DNA of 64,000 bases, taken from positions 45,092,513 through 45,156,512 of the forward strand of contig CM055870.1 of assembly GCA_029582165.1 (NCBI GenBank), given 5' to 3'. This DNA is from Portulaca oleracea (lineage: Eukaryota; Streptophyta; Magnoliopsida; Caryophyllales; Portulacaceae). Made by a program: the position numbers and the translations under genes. Under the pieces are notes generated by a model. That model was not told the DNA's origin and made no database searches. It saw only the letters and a list, made by a program, of their open reading frames with translations. Of the stretch, positions 12,257-23,985 are shown in pieces (the first letter of the stretch is position 1; each line of letters begins with the position of its first letter).

Positions 12257-12930
12257 GATGCACATATTGACCACAGTCACAACATAACAACCCATTCATG
12301 TCACCTTGTTCTTTTAGCGTGACATTATGAACTAGGCAAACCCATAAGCATCTATCAAGGTCCATATGTATGGATACAACTCAATTGATCACAGTTGTCA
12401 TATACATGTCCACAATCACTGTATGCATAGCTCAGTTGACCACAGTTACTGTATGCATAGCTCATATATTGACCACAGTCACAACATAACAGCACATTCA
12501 TGTCACCTTGTTTTTAGTGTGCACATTGTGAACTAGGAAAATCAATAAGCATGTATCAAGGTCCATATGTACGCATATAGCTCAATTGATCAGAGTCGTC
12601 ATATACATGGCCATAGTCTTTGTATGCATAGCTCAGTTGACTACAGTCACTATATGCATAGCTCACATATTGACCACAGTCACAACATACAGCACATTCA
12701 TGTCACCTTGTTTTTAGTGTGCACATTGTGAACTAGGCAAACCCATAAGCATGTATCAAGGTCCATATGTACGCATACAACTCAATTGATCACAGTCGTA
12801 ATATACATGGCCACATTCACTGTATGCATAGCTCAGTTAACCACAATCATTGTATGCATAACTCACAAAGGTATTCATAATAATCGAAATGCATGGTGAC
12901 CACAGAAACTGTATGCATCGCTCATTTGAC
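12257..12930. repeat. ~200 bp tandem repeat, about 3.3 copies
   Basis: The phrase ATTGACCACAGTCACAACAT recurs at about 12265, 12467 and 12668 (spacing about 202 and 201 bp). The following blocks are also repeated (TTCATGTCACCTTG, CATGTATCAAGGTCCATATG, ACTGTATGCATAGCTCA). Copies differ by scattered substitutions and small indels, so they are not recent. The array lies inside the TIR element at 11511-16416. Confidence 0.9.
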
Positions 12931-15060
12931 CACAGTTGTCATACCCAGGGCCACATATAGTCATGTAGCATGATCAGATTACTACAAGCAGAGTATATTG
13001 TAGGTAAATGGTGTTTGATACCAATTAATTCATCGGACATTATTTGATAATCAATGAAGCGCATGATAACCACAACCATAATATGCACAACCGCATTCAA
13101 CTCATAATGTAATTGGACACTGTTTTCCACCCGCCGTATGTGATCACATCCCATGTTTTTATTACAGTGGTGCAGGGAATAGTCAGCCCACGTACGTAGC
13201 GACGACGCTTGTGCAAGTTGACATTGGGTCATGTTTTGGGGTGCTAGTCTCGAGCGTTGTGACTATAAAATCACCACCTATGTAGAAGTCGAAAGGACGG
13301 ACAAAATGGAAGAAGAGCGGGGTTGAGGTTTCCACATAGCAGAAAGCATCTTCCAGAAGGTGTAATATCTTCGAACAGATAGCCATTCACAACAGCATAA
13401 ACTGTCCAGATCGATACCAGTAGGGTGTGTCGTATGTTGCCATACATGCCCCTCTGAATTTACGTGTATTTATGATTTAATTTTGTACTGGATGGTACAT
13501 AGCATCAGGCAGGACGGTTTTCGATTTGGGCGGAACGCTTTTAGGTGTTTGTTTATTGTTTGAGATATTATAATGCATATTTCACTTTCATAAAGTATTC
13601 AAATTTGACCATAATAAAGGGAACACATTTGTGCATCGCGCAATATATTGTTAACATACCACACCAAATTACATGGCTGACCACAACACTAAAAAAAGTG
13701 CAGTACTGGATCAAGGGGTGGCGGTTAATGTGCATGTCACAATGTAGTAACCTCCTCGTGACCCCCACTAAAGATCATGCAACACACTTTTGGAGATCAA
13801 AACCCATTTAATAGCATCGTTCGCAACAAAATCTTATTTATGACATGGGTTTGAATTAGGTAGTCCCACAGGCATGTAGCAAGGTTGGATATGTATGCGT
13901 ATGTTGTCTTAGGTTTGAATTAGGCAGTCCCACAGGCATATAACAAAATCTGATTTATGACATGGGTTCGCAACACACTTTTGGATATGTTGTCTTGGTA
14001 GTGATGCATATGACGTATGTCGTTGATTGGCTTCAAAACACACTTTCGCATTAATTTTTTTTACCAATAGGTGGGCATGAATAGATTGACAATATTTGTT
14101 ACCAGGCCTTGCTAATTTTTACAGTGGACACGGTGTGCATATCGACCGTAATCTTCCAAGTTCCTAAATTGTCACCTTACAATGTCGAGTATGTTTTAAC
14201 AATACATTCAACTAAGCCCGTGAGGAATGGAATGCGTGCAAGTATCGTCCCATTATGTCATATGACCACAGTTAATTATTATCATGGCCACACTAGTTGT
14301 CAGTGTGTTGCACCATGGTAATGTAAGTCAGTGGATGACAACAAACATGCTCGGTGCAACGTAGTTATCGCCGCGACCATTGGAGATATCATACAATACG
14401 TGAATATATGGACAAGTCATGCACTTTGTAAGACACATAACAACTTTATACACTACATCAAAACAACATGTCCACACGTTTGACACATGTAGTCCACACT
14501 TATGTGTTAGGTCATAACTATACGAGATAATTCACAACGTACACTTTGGGTTTCGTCGTGCCCCACTCTATCATTAGTCAATGACCACACACATTTGTGT
14601 GTGTATGATCTGACCAAAATCCTGTTCACAACACTGTTGGTCAACGCATCTGTTCATTCACACAACCCTATTTCGTACAATGGATATTGAAAATTATACC
14701 ATGATAAAAAAAACATTTATGTCAATTTACTTCAAAACAGAATGCAACGATTAGATTGCATAATGTCGTCCAACCGACGGTATTATTTTACTACATCACA
14801 TCTGCTGCCTGTCCATGCTACTAATAAGTGTTGTCATAACTGCAGACCAATCACCAACACGATGAGCAACACTAAATAGTGTAAACCGCATCATGCAATA
14901 CATCGACACAATGTTCCTAGAAGATATGTCCTACTTGAATACCCGTGCAATACACGTCGATTGTGATATATCGTATCCGTCATACTCGATAGTTTTATAC
15001 ACAAACACGACAAAAAATCAAAACATAAATCAGGTTAGGATCAAAGCACTAATTGCTGCA

Positions 15061-15345
15061 TCATATGCATCGTGCATTCTGATTGATGGTCTGCATCTTC
15101 CTCCACCGTTTAGCGTTTTCATACACGAGCTCCCTCATCGAATTTTCTTTGTGCATAGCCAAGTCGTAGCCGTAGTGGATGCGAAGCGAGCGGATCTTTG
15201 ATTCCCGTAGCTGAATTAAGCGAACCAAAAAAATTACAACAATCAGTTCCTGAAATGCAGTGGGCAAAATGGCACATCCAAGCACACATAATTGGGCGGT
15301 TTGGGGGTAGACAACGACAAACAAGCACATACTTCATGACCACAC
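15061..15345 (-). pseudogene. Weak Ulp1-protease-like tail
   Basis: A minus-strand frame with a VMKYVL motif near its start (frame break just after) and a charged, helical end (residues RLIQLRESKIRSLRIHYGYD then MHKENSMRELVYENAKRW). This pattern recalls the end of plant Ulp1/C48 SUMO-protease domains, where VMK follows the catalytic Cys and a basic helix closes the domain. The catalytic Cys itself is not visible and the frame is broken, so this is only a resemblance. If right, the host element would belong with Ulp1-carrying MULEs. Confidence 0.25.
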
Positions 15346-16419
15346 TATATATGTTTTGTGGTCACATGTACTCTTATGAATTCATTACAATCAATCATGC
15401 ACACCGAGAATGTATTATGTTGTTACGGGGCAACACCCCCGTGTTGCGGACATTCTTGGCACATGACAACGCATCGACAGTGGTAGGGCGACAATTGTGA
15501 TAATGCACACCATCAAGCCATGCACAAACGACCTCAACGTCGGTTGCACACATACACACGTCCACATCCCTCTCCCCATCATTAAGCAGCCACGACCACA
15601 CAGTTCGCTAACAATGCCCTGGCGAACACCCCTTCCCCCCAACACACCCATTCAAACAATCATGCCCCGGTGACGCGGGCCACACACATAACAATATATG
15701 CAGTAGATAATTCGAGCAAAATGACCAAACTTACACAACCCATTCCCCCCGTACAATCTATAACATAGACTCACCCCCACTCAGCACAATCCAATCGAAA
15801 AAAACGGACGTGTTAGGATGACTTACTCATTATACGTCGTTTCTCCAGCTGCATCACCTCCTTCAACCGCCTCCTTACTTCCTTTCTGTTGCGCATTGGC
15901 CACACACAAGTCAATAAATCCATTGCGTTGTCTGAAACAACACCGTTGGCCAAAAATGGCACTTCATGCGAGCATACGAAGCGCAAAAATCACGCACTCA
16001 CCTCTAACATTGTTGACCGTGTCTGGGGACGGAGTATCTCGTCGCGTCTCGAGCTCAATTCGGTGATGCGTACAAAATCCAGTGAACGGAGCTGAACTTT
16101 GACTAGGTGTTTCTGTGACGGAAACCCTAGCAGCGTGCTCCAATCCCTTATCTTCTGCTTTCTCTCTCCAAATCACTCCACTACAGAAACCATGAAGAGC
16201 CAAAATGGAAAACAAAAAAACTGTCAATCCGAATCACATGAAAATCGCGATAAATTAATTCAGCTGCTTTTTTTTATTTTTTTTTTCTCACACGTGTGAG
16301 TAGTTCTTGGTGTAGAGTGGCAGTTTTAATCTCAGCCACAGAATCTGATTTGGATGGCTCTGATTCTCTCTTCCTACCTTCCTACCTGAAGTTCCTTCCT
16401 ACTGGATCCGTTCCCTATA

Positions 16420-16431
16420 TATATATATATT

Positions 16432-16517
<86 letters not shown>

Positions 16518-16570
16518 TGTATGTATGTATGTATGTATGTATGTATGTATGTATGTATGTATGTATGTAT
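16420..16570. repeat. Compound microsatellite (TA)n-(TG)n-(TATG)n
   Basis: TA repeats flanking the TIR element run into about 18 TG units (16445-16482) and then about 20 TATG/ATGT units to 16570. Confidence 0.97.
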
Positions 16571-16732
16571 GATAAAAATTATACTACAATGTGCTATAAA
16601 ACTAAATAATATACATAATTAAAAAGCTGAATGTTCATAACTCATTTAATGCATTGCAATTGAATTTTTATTACAATTATTAAAGTAAATTTTATCATTT
16701 TCTCCTACAGTTCACTTTTTTCATATAAAATA

Positions 16733-19700
16733 CTCCCTCCGTCCCTTTATATAAGACGTTTTGGAGAGGAGCGGTAAAACCAAGGACCCTTGACAGTTAG
16801 ATGAAACAACTGAAATAGAAATAAATACCAACTCTCTCTTTCTATCCTCTCTCTCCTACTTTACTCTTCAAATGACCGTTGAATTTCTTTTCTATTCTCT
16901 TACCTGACTTTGTGGTTTCTCACATCAATGGAGTTCAATTCATTCATGGAGTTTGCCTCGTCAAGTGATCTAACTCTTCAAATCCTTAAATTTTTCTTTC
17001 TCAAGATACCAAAATCGCTCCAAAAAAATGCCCAAAAACTCAATTTTGAGCTTTTTTCATTGCCGCCAGATTTATTTTCCGCCAAAACTTCAAACGCTGC
17101 TAAAAAACTTCCCTCTTAATATAAAATGACCACTAGCTACCATCAAAAATCTGTAACTCAAAAACAGAGAAAGAAAAAAAAATTGCCTGATGAACATGGA
17201 TATACCCGACTAAAATGTCGAAGTTGCTGCTGATGATGAAGACCTTATCTTGCCCGATGTAAATTTCCAACATGATGATGGGGAATGGGAGGGTGAACCA
17301 CAGTACATGGTACCAAATCTGAACATGGAATTTGTTGTCGATGAAGAAGATCAGTATGAATATGCATTTGAACTGGAATTGGGTGATGGGGGAGTCCTAG
17401 AGGAGGTTGCTAATGAACAAGAGGAAGTGGAAGTTGAAGGTATGTCCATAAAAAAATATTCTTTGATGTGCTTCTATAATCAATTTTTTTTTTGGGAGGT
17501 GCTTGTATGTGTTGGTTGATACTTTCTTTCTTTCTTTCTATTTTTTGGGGTTCCTTGATGATGATGGTGATGGTGATGATGATGATGATGATGATGATGT
17601 GTGGTTGTATAATTTGCTTCTTGGTGACGATGATGCGTGGCTCTACATGTGAGTTTTGGTGTACTTCAAATAAATATGCAATGAGGGGTAGTAACTGAGG
17701 TTGTGGGACATATAAAGAAACTAATGAACAACAAATATGAGGTTATTGTCCAACAGGAAAAGGAGAAATTGGGAATCTTGGGTCACATGTTGGGATAAGG
17801 TTTGGTATTCTCTGTCACTAGCAAAAGCAAGTCGGGAAATTAATCCTGATTTTGATTTTTATTTTGTGCAATTTGTTGTTCCCTCTCATATGTTTTGAGC
17901 TCATGATCTTGCTTCTTCCTGTTGTTTTTGTCGATTGGCTGTATTGTTTTATCTGTTTGCTCCAACAGCACTGAGACTATTTTGGTTGAATACAAATTTT
18001 TAGTATTTTGGTTTGGATTTTTGTTGTGAGGGGGCTTAATGGTGGAAGAACTAATACTTTGTACTTGGTTTTCTTTTCCAATTGGGGTATTGTTTCCCAT
18101 TTAAATAGATGTTGCGAGGCGTAGATTCAAGACTGATGACAAACGTAGATTGATAGTTGACGCCTTGTTAGCAGAAAGTACTAGGGGAAGGCTATGAAGG
18201 GGAGCGACGGGAATTGTTGTCGAGCAGCTTTCTGTTGGCTTGAGAACTGTGCAACGTATTTGGAAGAGTTTTAAAAATGGGGAGATATATCATAGAAAGA
18301 CAAAAAATTGTGGTCGAGAGAGGGTTGAATTTGACTTGGAAGCCTTTCGCAATATTCCCTTGAATAAACGAACTACTATTTGAGGTATAGCTTCTACTTT
18401 GGGGATAAGTTAGAGCATTGTAGGTAGATGGGTCAAGGAGGGGATAATACGCCGACATTCGAATCCTATTAAGTCTCATTTAACTTCTGAAAATTTGTTG
18501 TCGCGAGTACGATTTTGTTTATCTATGATTAGGGAGGGTATCATCCCACATAACCTTATCTTTGATGGAATGTACAATACCGTCCACATAGATGAAAAGT
18601 CGTTTTACATGTCTAAAAAGACTCAAAATTACTACTTGGTTCCAGGTGAAGAAGAACCACACCGTACTTGTAGGAGCAAAAACTTTATGGTTAAGGTCAT
18701 GTTTTTAGCAGCAGTAGCTCGACCAAGATTTGATGGTTGTGGAAATGAGATTTTTTCTAGAAAGATTGGATTGTTTCCTTTTGTCACTAAGGAGCCTGCT
18801 AGAAGGAGTAGTATTAATAGAGTTGCGGGGACGCTTGAGACAAAACCCATGACCTCCGTGAATAAAGAAACTATAAGGTCATTTATGATAGAGAAAGTCA
18901 TACCTGCCATAAAAGCAAAATTGCCCCCGGAGGAAGCACATAGACCTATATATATTCAACAAGACAATGCTAGGCCACACATTTCAAATGATGATCCGGA
19001 GTTCCGTCAAGCTGCTACTTCTGATGGTTTTGACATTCGCATAATTAATCAACCTCCGGACTCACCAGATTTGAATGTGTTAGACCTTGGCTATTTTAGA
19101 GCCATTCAATCACTACAATATCAAGAGTCACCTAAAACTGTCGATGAGCTCGTTGATGCTGTGTTGAGGTCTTATGATGCTTTTTCGTCCGTCAAATCAA
19201 ATTATATATTTTTAACTTTGCAGTATTGTATGATAGAAATAATGAAAAGTAGGGTTTAAACAATTATCGAAACTATTTCAATAAGGAAAGATTAGACCGC
19301 CTTGGTCAACTACCAACTAATGTTAGTTGTGAACCTCAATTAGTAGAAGAGGCGTTCAACTTTCTAAGTCAAGATGGTTAGCGAACTACCTATGTGTCCG
19401 AGTTGTGGATACCAAATATTATCTTTTAGCCTTGGTTAATTCCTCATTTAATTTTACTTCATTTAAACTTTTATTCATTGAACTTTATACATAGTTGTCC
19501 AAGATTCAATGGATGGTGAAGAACTAATGATTATTCAAGACTCACTAGAACCAGACATTATAGTAGAAGATGCAATGGAAGAGGAAGAAGTTCAATATGA
19601 ATTTAATCAAGAAATCCTAGGATACCAAGGAGATGAAACTGTTGAAGGTGAAGAACTAATGGTTGTTCAAGACACGCTAGACCCAAACAATATTGTAGAA

Positions 19701-20315
19701 GATGCAATGGAAGAAGAAGAAGCTCAACAAGAATTAAACCAACAAGGTCAAGGGAACCAAGGAGATGAAATTGCACAAATAATTGCAATTATGCTACATG
19801 TGTACCTCCCTTCATTTTATTGACGTAGTTTGGCGGACTATGTTAAAGCTCTTAGAGCTTCTTTAAGCTTACCACGAATATATGGTTTTTTTTTCAATAA
19901 TTTGCGGGACTCAATGTGAATTTCGTCTATGAATTTACTTAGTAGAATGATGTTATCATGGAACAAATTAACTTCTTTGGTTACAACTAGTGTAGTTCTT
20001 GTGGAACAAATTAAAAAAAAAGGTCAAGCGATTAACCAGTGCAAGCATATGTACTGCTACTTTAGTGACAAATATGACATTTAATCAGGAAAAAAAAGTT
20101 TGTTAAAAAATCCAATCAATTTTAATATAATAGAAAAAGGAGTAGTGTATTGGAAATTGTGATGAAAATGGAATTAATGATATATTTAGTGCAGTGTTAG
20201 GAAATTAATTATTAAATGTAAAATAAGAATTTATTTGTATTGAAAAGGGAAAAGCGACAAATATTTTGGGACAAAAAGTTTAGTTAAAGTAACTTATATT
20301 AAGAGACGGAGGGAG
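16733..20315 (+). mobile_element. Full-length mariner-like element (plant DD39D type)
   Basis: Inverted ends CTCCCTCCGTCCCTTTATAT and CTCCCTCCGTCTCTTAATAT are each bounded by TA (16731-16732 and 20316-20317), the mariner duplication. Length is about 3.58 kb, typical of plant mariner-like elements. The transposase gene is inside in forward orientation, with introns and several stops. The termini match the Stowaway MITE at 3496-3715 and partly that at 63275-63960, so this family is a plausible driver of those MITEs. With an interrupted transposase, this copy should now move only in trans. Confidence 0.92.
17190..19823 (+). pseudogene. Mariner-like transposase (DD39D), interrupted
   Basis: Exon 1 (ATG at 17190 to 17439) encodes an acidic N-terminus and has a TAA at 17211. 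An intron with GT at 17440 and AG at 18107-18108 follows. Exon 2 (from 18109) has the helix-turn-helix region, with stops at 18195 (TGA), 18381 (TGA) and 18411 (TAG), then the catalytic core. Asp residues are in HIDEKSF, QQDNARPH and SPDLNVLD; exactly 39 residues separate the second Asp from the final VLD Asp, the plant DD39D spacing. A frameshift near 19250-19262 precedes the end motif (FNKERLDRL to FLSQDG). After a likely short intron, an acidic exon (about 19496-19823) holds two ~45-residue repeats (GEELM, VEDAMEEEE). Confidence 0.88.
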
Positions 20316-20445
20316 TAAAAGCATTAAGCATTTCTCTATATATATTAGAACCAAAGGGGGAAAAAAGATATGACCAAGAAATAATTAAATATTACTGTAC
20401 AACTTAAACAATTATAAATAAAAACATATTACAACACAAAAATAA

Positions 20446-22449
20446 TTACAAAAATAAAAGTAAAAAAACAAAAAATACGAAAACAAACAAAAATTGGCTG
20501 GACAACAAAACGCAAAATGAAGAAAACCAAAAAGCAAACAAATTGGGTTGGGCCAGAAATGCAAAATGAATAAAAACCAAACCAACCCAAATTGAGTTGC
20601 ACATACGGAAATTCAAAAACCATAAACTGTGCTTCTCTTGAACGGGCCTGAAACGTGCATGGATTGGGCTTGCCGCATGGTTTGGCACAGGAGAGGACTC
20701 CTCTCGTGTTCCCGGGAGCACAATCGTTTTTTCATTATTAGTTGAGCCACATGTGTTCCTAATTTCCCCTTGGTTCCCAGTTAGGACCCCGATTCTAGAC
20801 ATTTTGACCATGGCTGAACCAAATTGGTCCAAAAATTGGTCGGGATTGGAAGCTAGCACTTTGACACGGACACTAGTCAGGGGATCTAAAGCCACGCTTT
20901 GATCAATCTGCATAGTGCCGTTGTGCGCGATGATTTGCTTGTAGTATCCGTTGTCGATGATGAAGTGGCTGTTGGGAGTTTGGTCCAGGAATGTCTCGCC
21001 ATCGCTTGTACTATTTTGGGGACATACGGTTCGCAATTGTTGTAGGAGCGAGGAGCTCATTGTTGAATCGGGCTTGTTGGTATTGCGAAAATTGTATAGA
21101 CGCTCCTTAAAAGAGTGACAATGTGTCATTCCAACGGTATGTCCTCCTGCAAAAGAGAGAGAGAATATATATCATCCTTAATTTTGGAGTTTATAGTTAT
21201 ATGCGGTAATTGTGTAAAGGTGATGATGAGTACCTAAGAGAACGACAAAATCATCCTTATCGAGCCCTTTTGAACCAAACAATTCAATAGCTTGAGGAAT
21301 CGGAATTGTTGGTGGAGGAATATTTGCAAGAGCCTCACTGCTTTTAGATACAAGACCATCTCTTCTTCCGGTTTCTAAGGTGTACCATTTTCCACCCGCC
21401 TAATCATCATTGGTCACATATAAAACCAAAATAAGTTTTGGATAGATAATATACCAATCATTTTTAATACTGTAATTCACATTAAATTTTGGTTAAGGTA
21501 TTTCAGAAAAGTTCACACATAATACCCTGTTTTTTTTAAGTATTTTGGGGTCGGGACAGTTCCAAAAAGTCTAAATTTAGTTCAATATATGTGGTTTTGG
21601 TAAATAGAAAAGTGAATCTTTCCAAAAAGTCTAAATTTAGTCTAAACTTTACGCAATTTCCTAAAACAGTTTTCTCTCTAAAAACACAATTTTTCAAAAA
21701 AGAATTCAATTCAATCCAATCCAATCCATCCAAATATCGTTTTCTCCAATCCAAAGAACATATCAAAATCGATCGAAATTAAAGTTCTCTAACAAAAAAT
21801 CTATAACAATACCCATTTTTTTCCGAATCGAGCAGAATTGGATTTTGGGTTCAGATAGTTGTTTGACGGCCCTATCAGTAACTCTATTTTCGTAATATAA
21901 AATTACAGTATTAGAAATAAGACATACTGACCAAGGATATGGCAGCTCTAGTAGCAATCGCAAGGACATCGGCACAAGACACAAGCTTTGGACACAATTT
22001 CTCCACAGCAGCCTTGACATCATCGATCGTCTTATACCCACCAAGATCTTTGTTTGGTGCTGACGCTTTCTCAGTGTCATCCCCATCAAGAAACACAGAA
22101 CCATCGCAACCCTGTCCATGAGAGTATACAAACATATGCCATGGTAAGTTAAAAGTTTCAAGGACTGTACATTCAACTTTTACAAAAGCACATGAAATAA
22201 TTAAATTTGACTTACCCTTACAAAACAATCATGAAAAGACAAACGGATAAGATGAGACACAGTGTCTGGATCAGATGCAATCTTTGCCTTGATAACTTGG
22301 TGGATGACTTCTTCTACATCATTCTCCCCACACTTGCCTTTATAAAACCCAACTTTGAGCTGCCCCCAACAATGGCCATTAATGGTCAACAGAATTACAA
22401 GCCCAAAGGCAAGCCTTGAATAATTAGGAAGCAAGTTTGATGAACTCAT
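20446..22449 (-). CDS. Class III (secretory) heme peroxidase with C-terminal extension
   Basis: Four exons by GT-AG: 22449-22216, 22111-21932 (180 bp), 21399-21234 (166 bp, the usual size of exon 3) and 21146-20446. I start at the second Met (22449), giving a clean signal peptide (LAFGLVILLTINGHCWG) before QLKVGFY; an upstream in-frame Met at 22503 is less likely. Distal heme site RLSFHDCFVR, calcium-site start GCDGS, proximal His in GGHTVGMTHCHSF; the eight structural Cys are accounted for. It would be an apoplastic or vacuolar enzyme that oxidises phenolics with H2O2. The family normally ends near NQGEIRNTCGSTN (about 20737), but this frame runs on about 96 residues into a hydrophobic tail to a TAA at 20446. 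A lost stop is the simplest reading. Confidence 0.9.
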
Positions 22450-22960
22450 GATTTTGGATGTCTCAATCTTGCTGTACAGTAGTTTATGTTTTCCATTAAT
22501 CAATGATTAATGTAATCAGGGGATGCGCCAGCGAAGCTAAACTGATATATGAAAGGCATTGACCATTCCAACATGGATTAAATTGGTGGGAATTTTTTAA
22601 CATGTGGTTGTTGAGGATGCATGATAACTACGAAAAACTGACTTTCCATCTTGTGCACTCACCAGAAGACCAAAACAAAGGTACGTGTTTGAATTTTCTT
22701 CCTTTCTTTTATTAAGATGTATCGACTTTTCTTACCTACTCTTCTCCTCACATGAACGTAACCTCTTTCCCGAAATGACAAACTGATTTTGCATTAACAG
22801 CAAAAGGGAAATTTCAACGTGATTAAATGGATACTATGCACATATCAAGTGTGGAGTGATTAGAAGTAAATGATTTTGATTTTTGAGTTAGGGTCAGTTG
22901 ATGAACACAAGAAATTAAATTTGGGAAATTTTACCTAAATTGAGTCTCGCAACACCATAT

Positions 22961-22996
<36 letters not shown>

Positions 22997-23331
22997 GGCA
23001 GTAGATGGGCATCAGATTAGGGTGTTGTGGGTACATTCCGGTGAGAAACTGCTGCAATATGGGATGACTGTTGTAGCAATTAAGGCTGGTGGGTTGAAAG
23101 AACTGCTCATGCATGTGGGGACTGCATGTTGAAGGAGGAGGTAGACTGACTTTATAGACAAGACCAAAGCTGCGTGGAAGGTGGAGCTGCTTGTTGCTGA
23201 CTTTATAGTCTCCTTTTGTCTCAAAAAAAGATTTGAAAGAGTGTTTGCTTGATAAAAATCTTCAGAAAATTGGTTAAACACCATGGCGGATTTAAATGCA
23301 AAATTTCCCCTCAAACATCTTTGGCATACTG
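22450..23331. other. Peroxidase upstream region, no gene
   Basis: This holds the minus-strand upstream DNA of the peroxidase. A TATA-like CATATATCAG (minus strand) lies near 22540-22550, about 95 bp before the start codon, which I offer only as a candidate. A GAT/ATG trinucleotide array is at about 22960-22995. No coding signal is visible. Confidence 0.5.
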
Positions 23332-23966
23332 TGTTGAAGTATTTCAAGAGTTAAAGGCATAAAAATATAAGTTATAAGCATAAGATTGATCGGAAGGTAA
23401 AAAACGAGCTTAATAAGGAAGAAGGACCCAACACAGATTGTGTTGGCGTCGAAAGAGAAAAGAAAGTGTGCTCTAGGTTAATACGGACCGTGTCGATGTC
23501 CAGTCAGGATTGATTTCGAAATCACATGATTTATGCCTTGGAATTATTTAGTATGGAGCATTGTTTGGGATAATTGTTGATTGAAAAATCAGTCAAGATT
23601 GCTCCTTAATGATCCATAAACATATCCCAAAGATCAAGCTCCATGTTTTGTTCGAATCTCTTAAATGCTCCAAGAACCACTATAAATAGTGGATGAATTC
23701 TTCATTCATGCACACACCTGAATCCTCTTCTATCTTATTCTAGAGAGCTTCACACACTCCTGAGGTGTTGAATTAGAGCAACATTCTTGAGAGTCCTTGA
23801 GAGATCTTGTAACTTTACTTACAAGAGGTTAAGTTTAATTTACCCTTAAGTCTATTCGCGGTCCAGTGAATAAGTCTTAAAGGGAGACGGGTTCACCCTC
23901 GACTCCTAGCTACCCAAGTGATCCTCCATCTTGTGAGAAGACCGCTTTACGCCATCTTTTTCAACA
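23332..23966 (+). repeat. 5' LTR of copia-1
   Basis: Starts TGTTGAAGTATTTC and ends TTTTTCAACA. It contains CACTATAAATAG, a likely TATA box, at about 23678-23690. It is shorter than the 3' LTR because of internal deletions. Confidence 0.88.
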
Positions 23967-23985
23967 ATCTTAAGAGTTATCCGCC

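Larger units (their letters stand above)
11511..16416. mobile_element. 4.9 kb TA-flanked TIR element, probably Mutator-like
   Basis: Inverted repeats of about 87 bp mark both ends (11511-11597 and about 16330-16416). They open with AGGAACGGATCCAGTA and share GGTAGGAAGAGAGAATCAGAG. Both ends abut (TA)n tracts, so the insertion sits in a TA microsatellite, a target described for some Mutator-like elements. The interior is mostly non-coding: a ~200 bp tandem repeat (about 12257-12930), many copies of a TGACCACAGT-like motif, and short minus-strand open frames near the right half. One (15061-15345) weakly resembles the end of a Ulp1-type protease, which some plant MULEs carry. No transposase catalytic motif was found, so it is non-autonomous or badly decayed. 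Confidence 0.75.

Noticed and set aside
12257..12930. CRISPR-like or centromeric satellite array
   Set aside because: Only about three ~200 bp copies, diverged, with no spacer structure, and confined to one TIR element.
16296..16622. 108-codon frame with Val/Cys and Met/Tyr repeats
   Set aside because: Translation of TG and TATG microsatellites; no protein.
23012..23347. Minus-strand 111-codon frame upstream of copia-1
   Set aside because: No family motifs, no splice context and it runs into the LTR start; not supportable as a gene.
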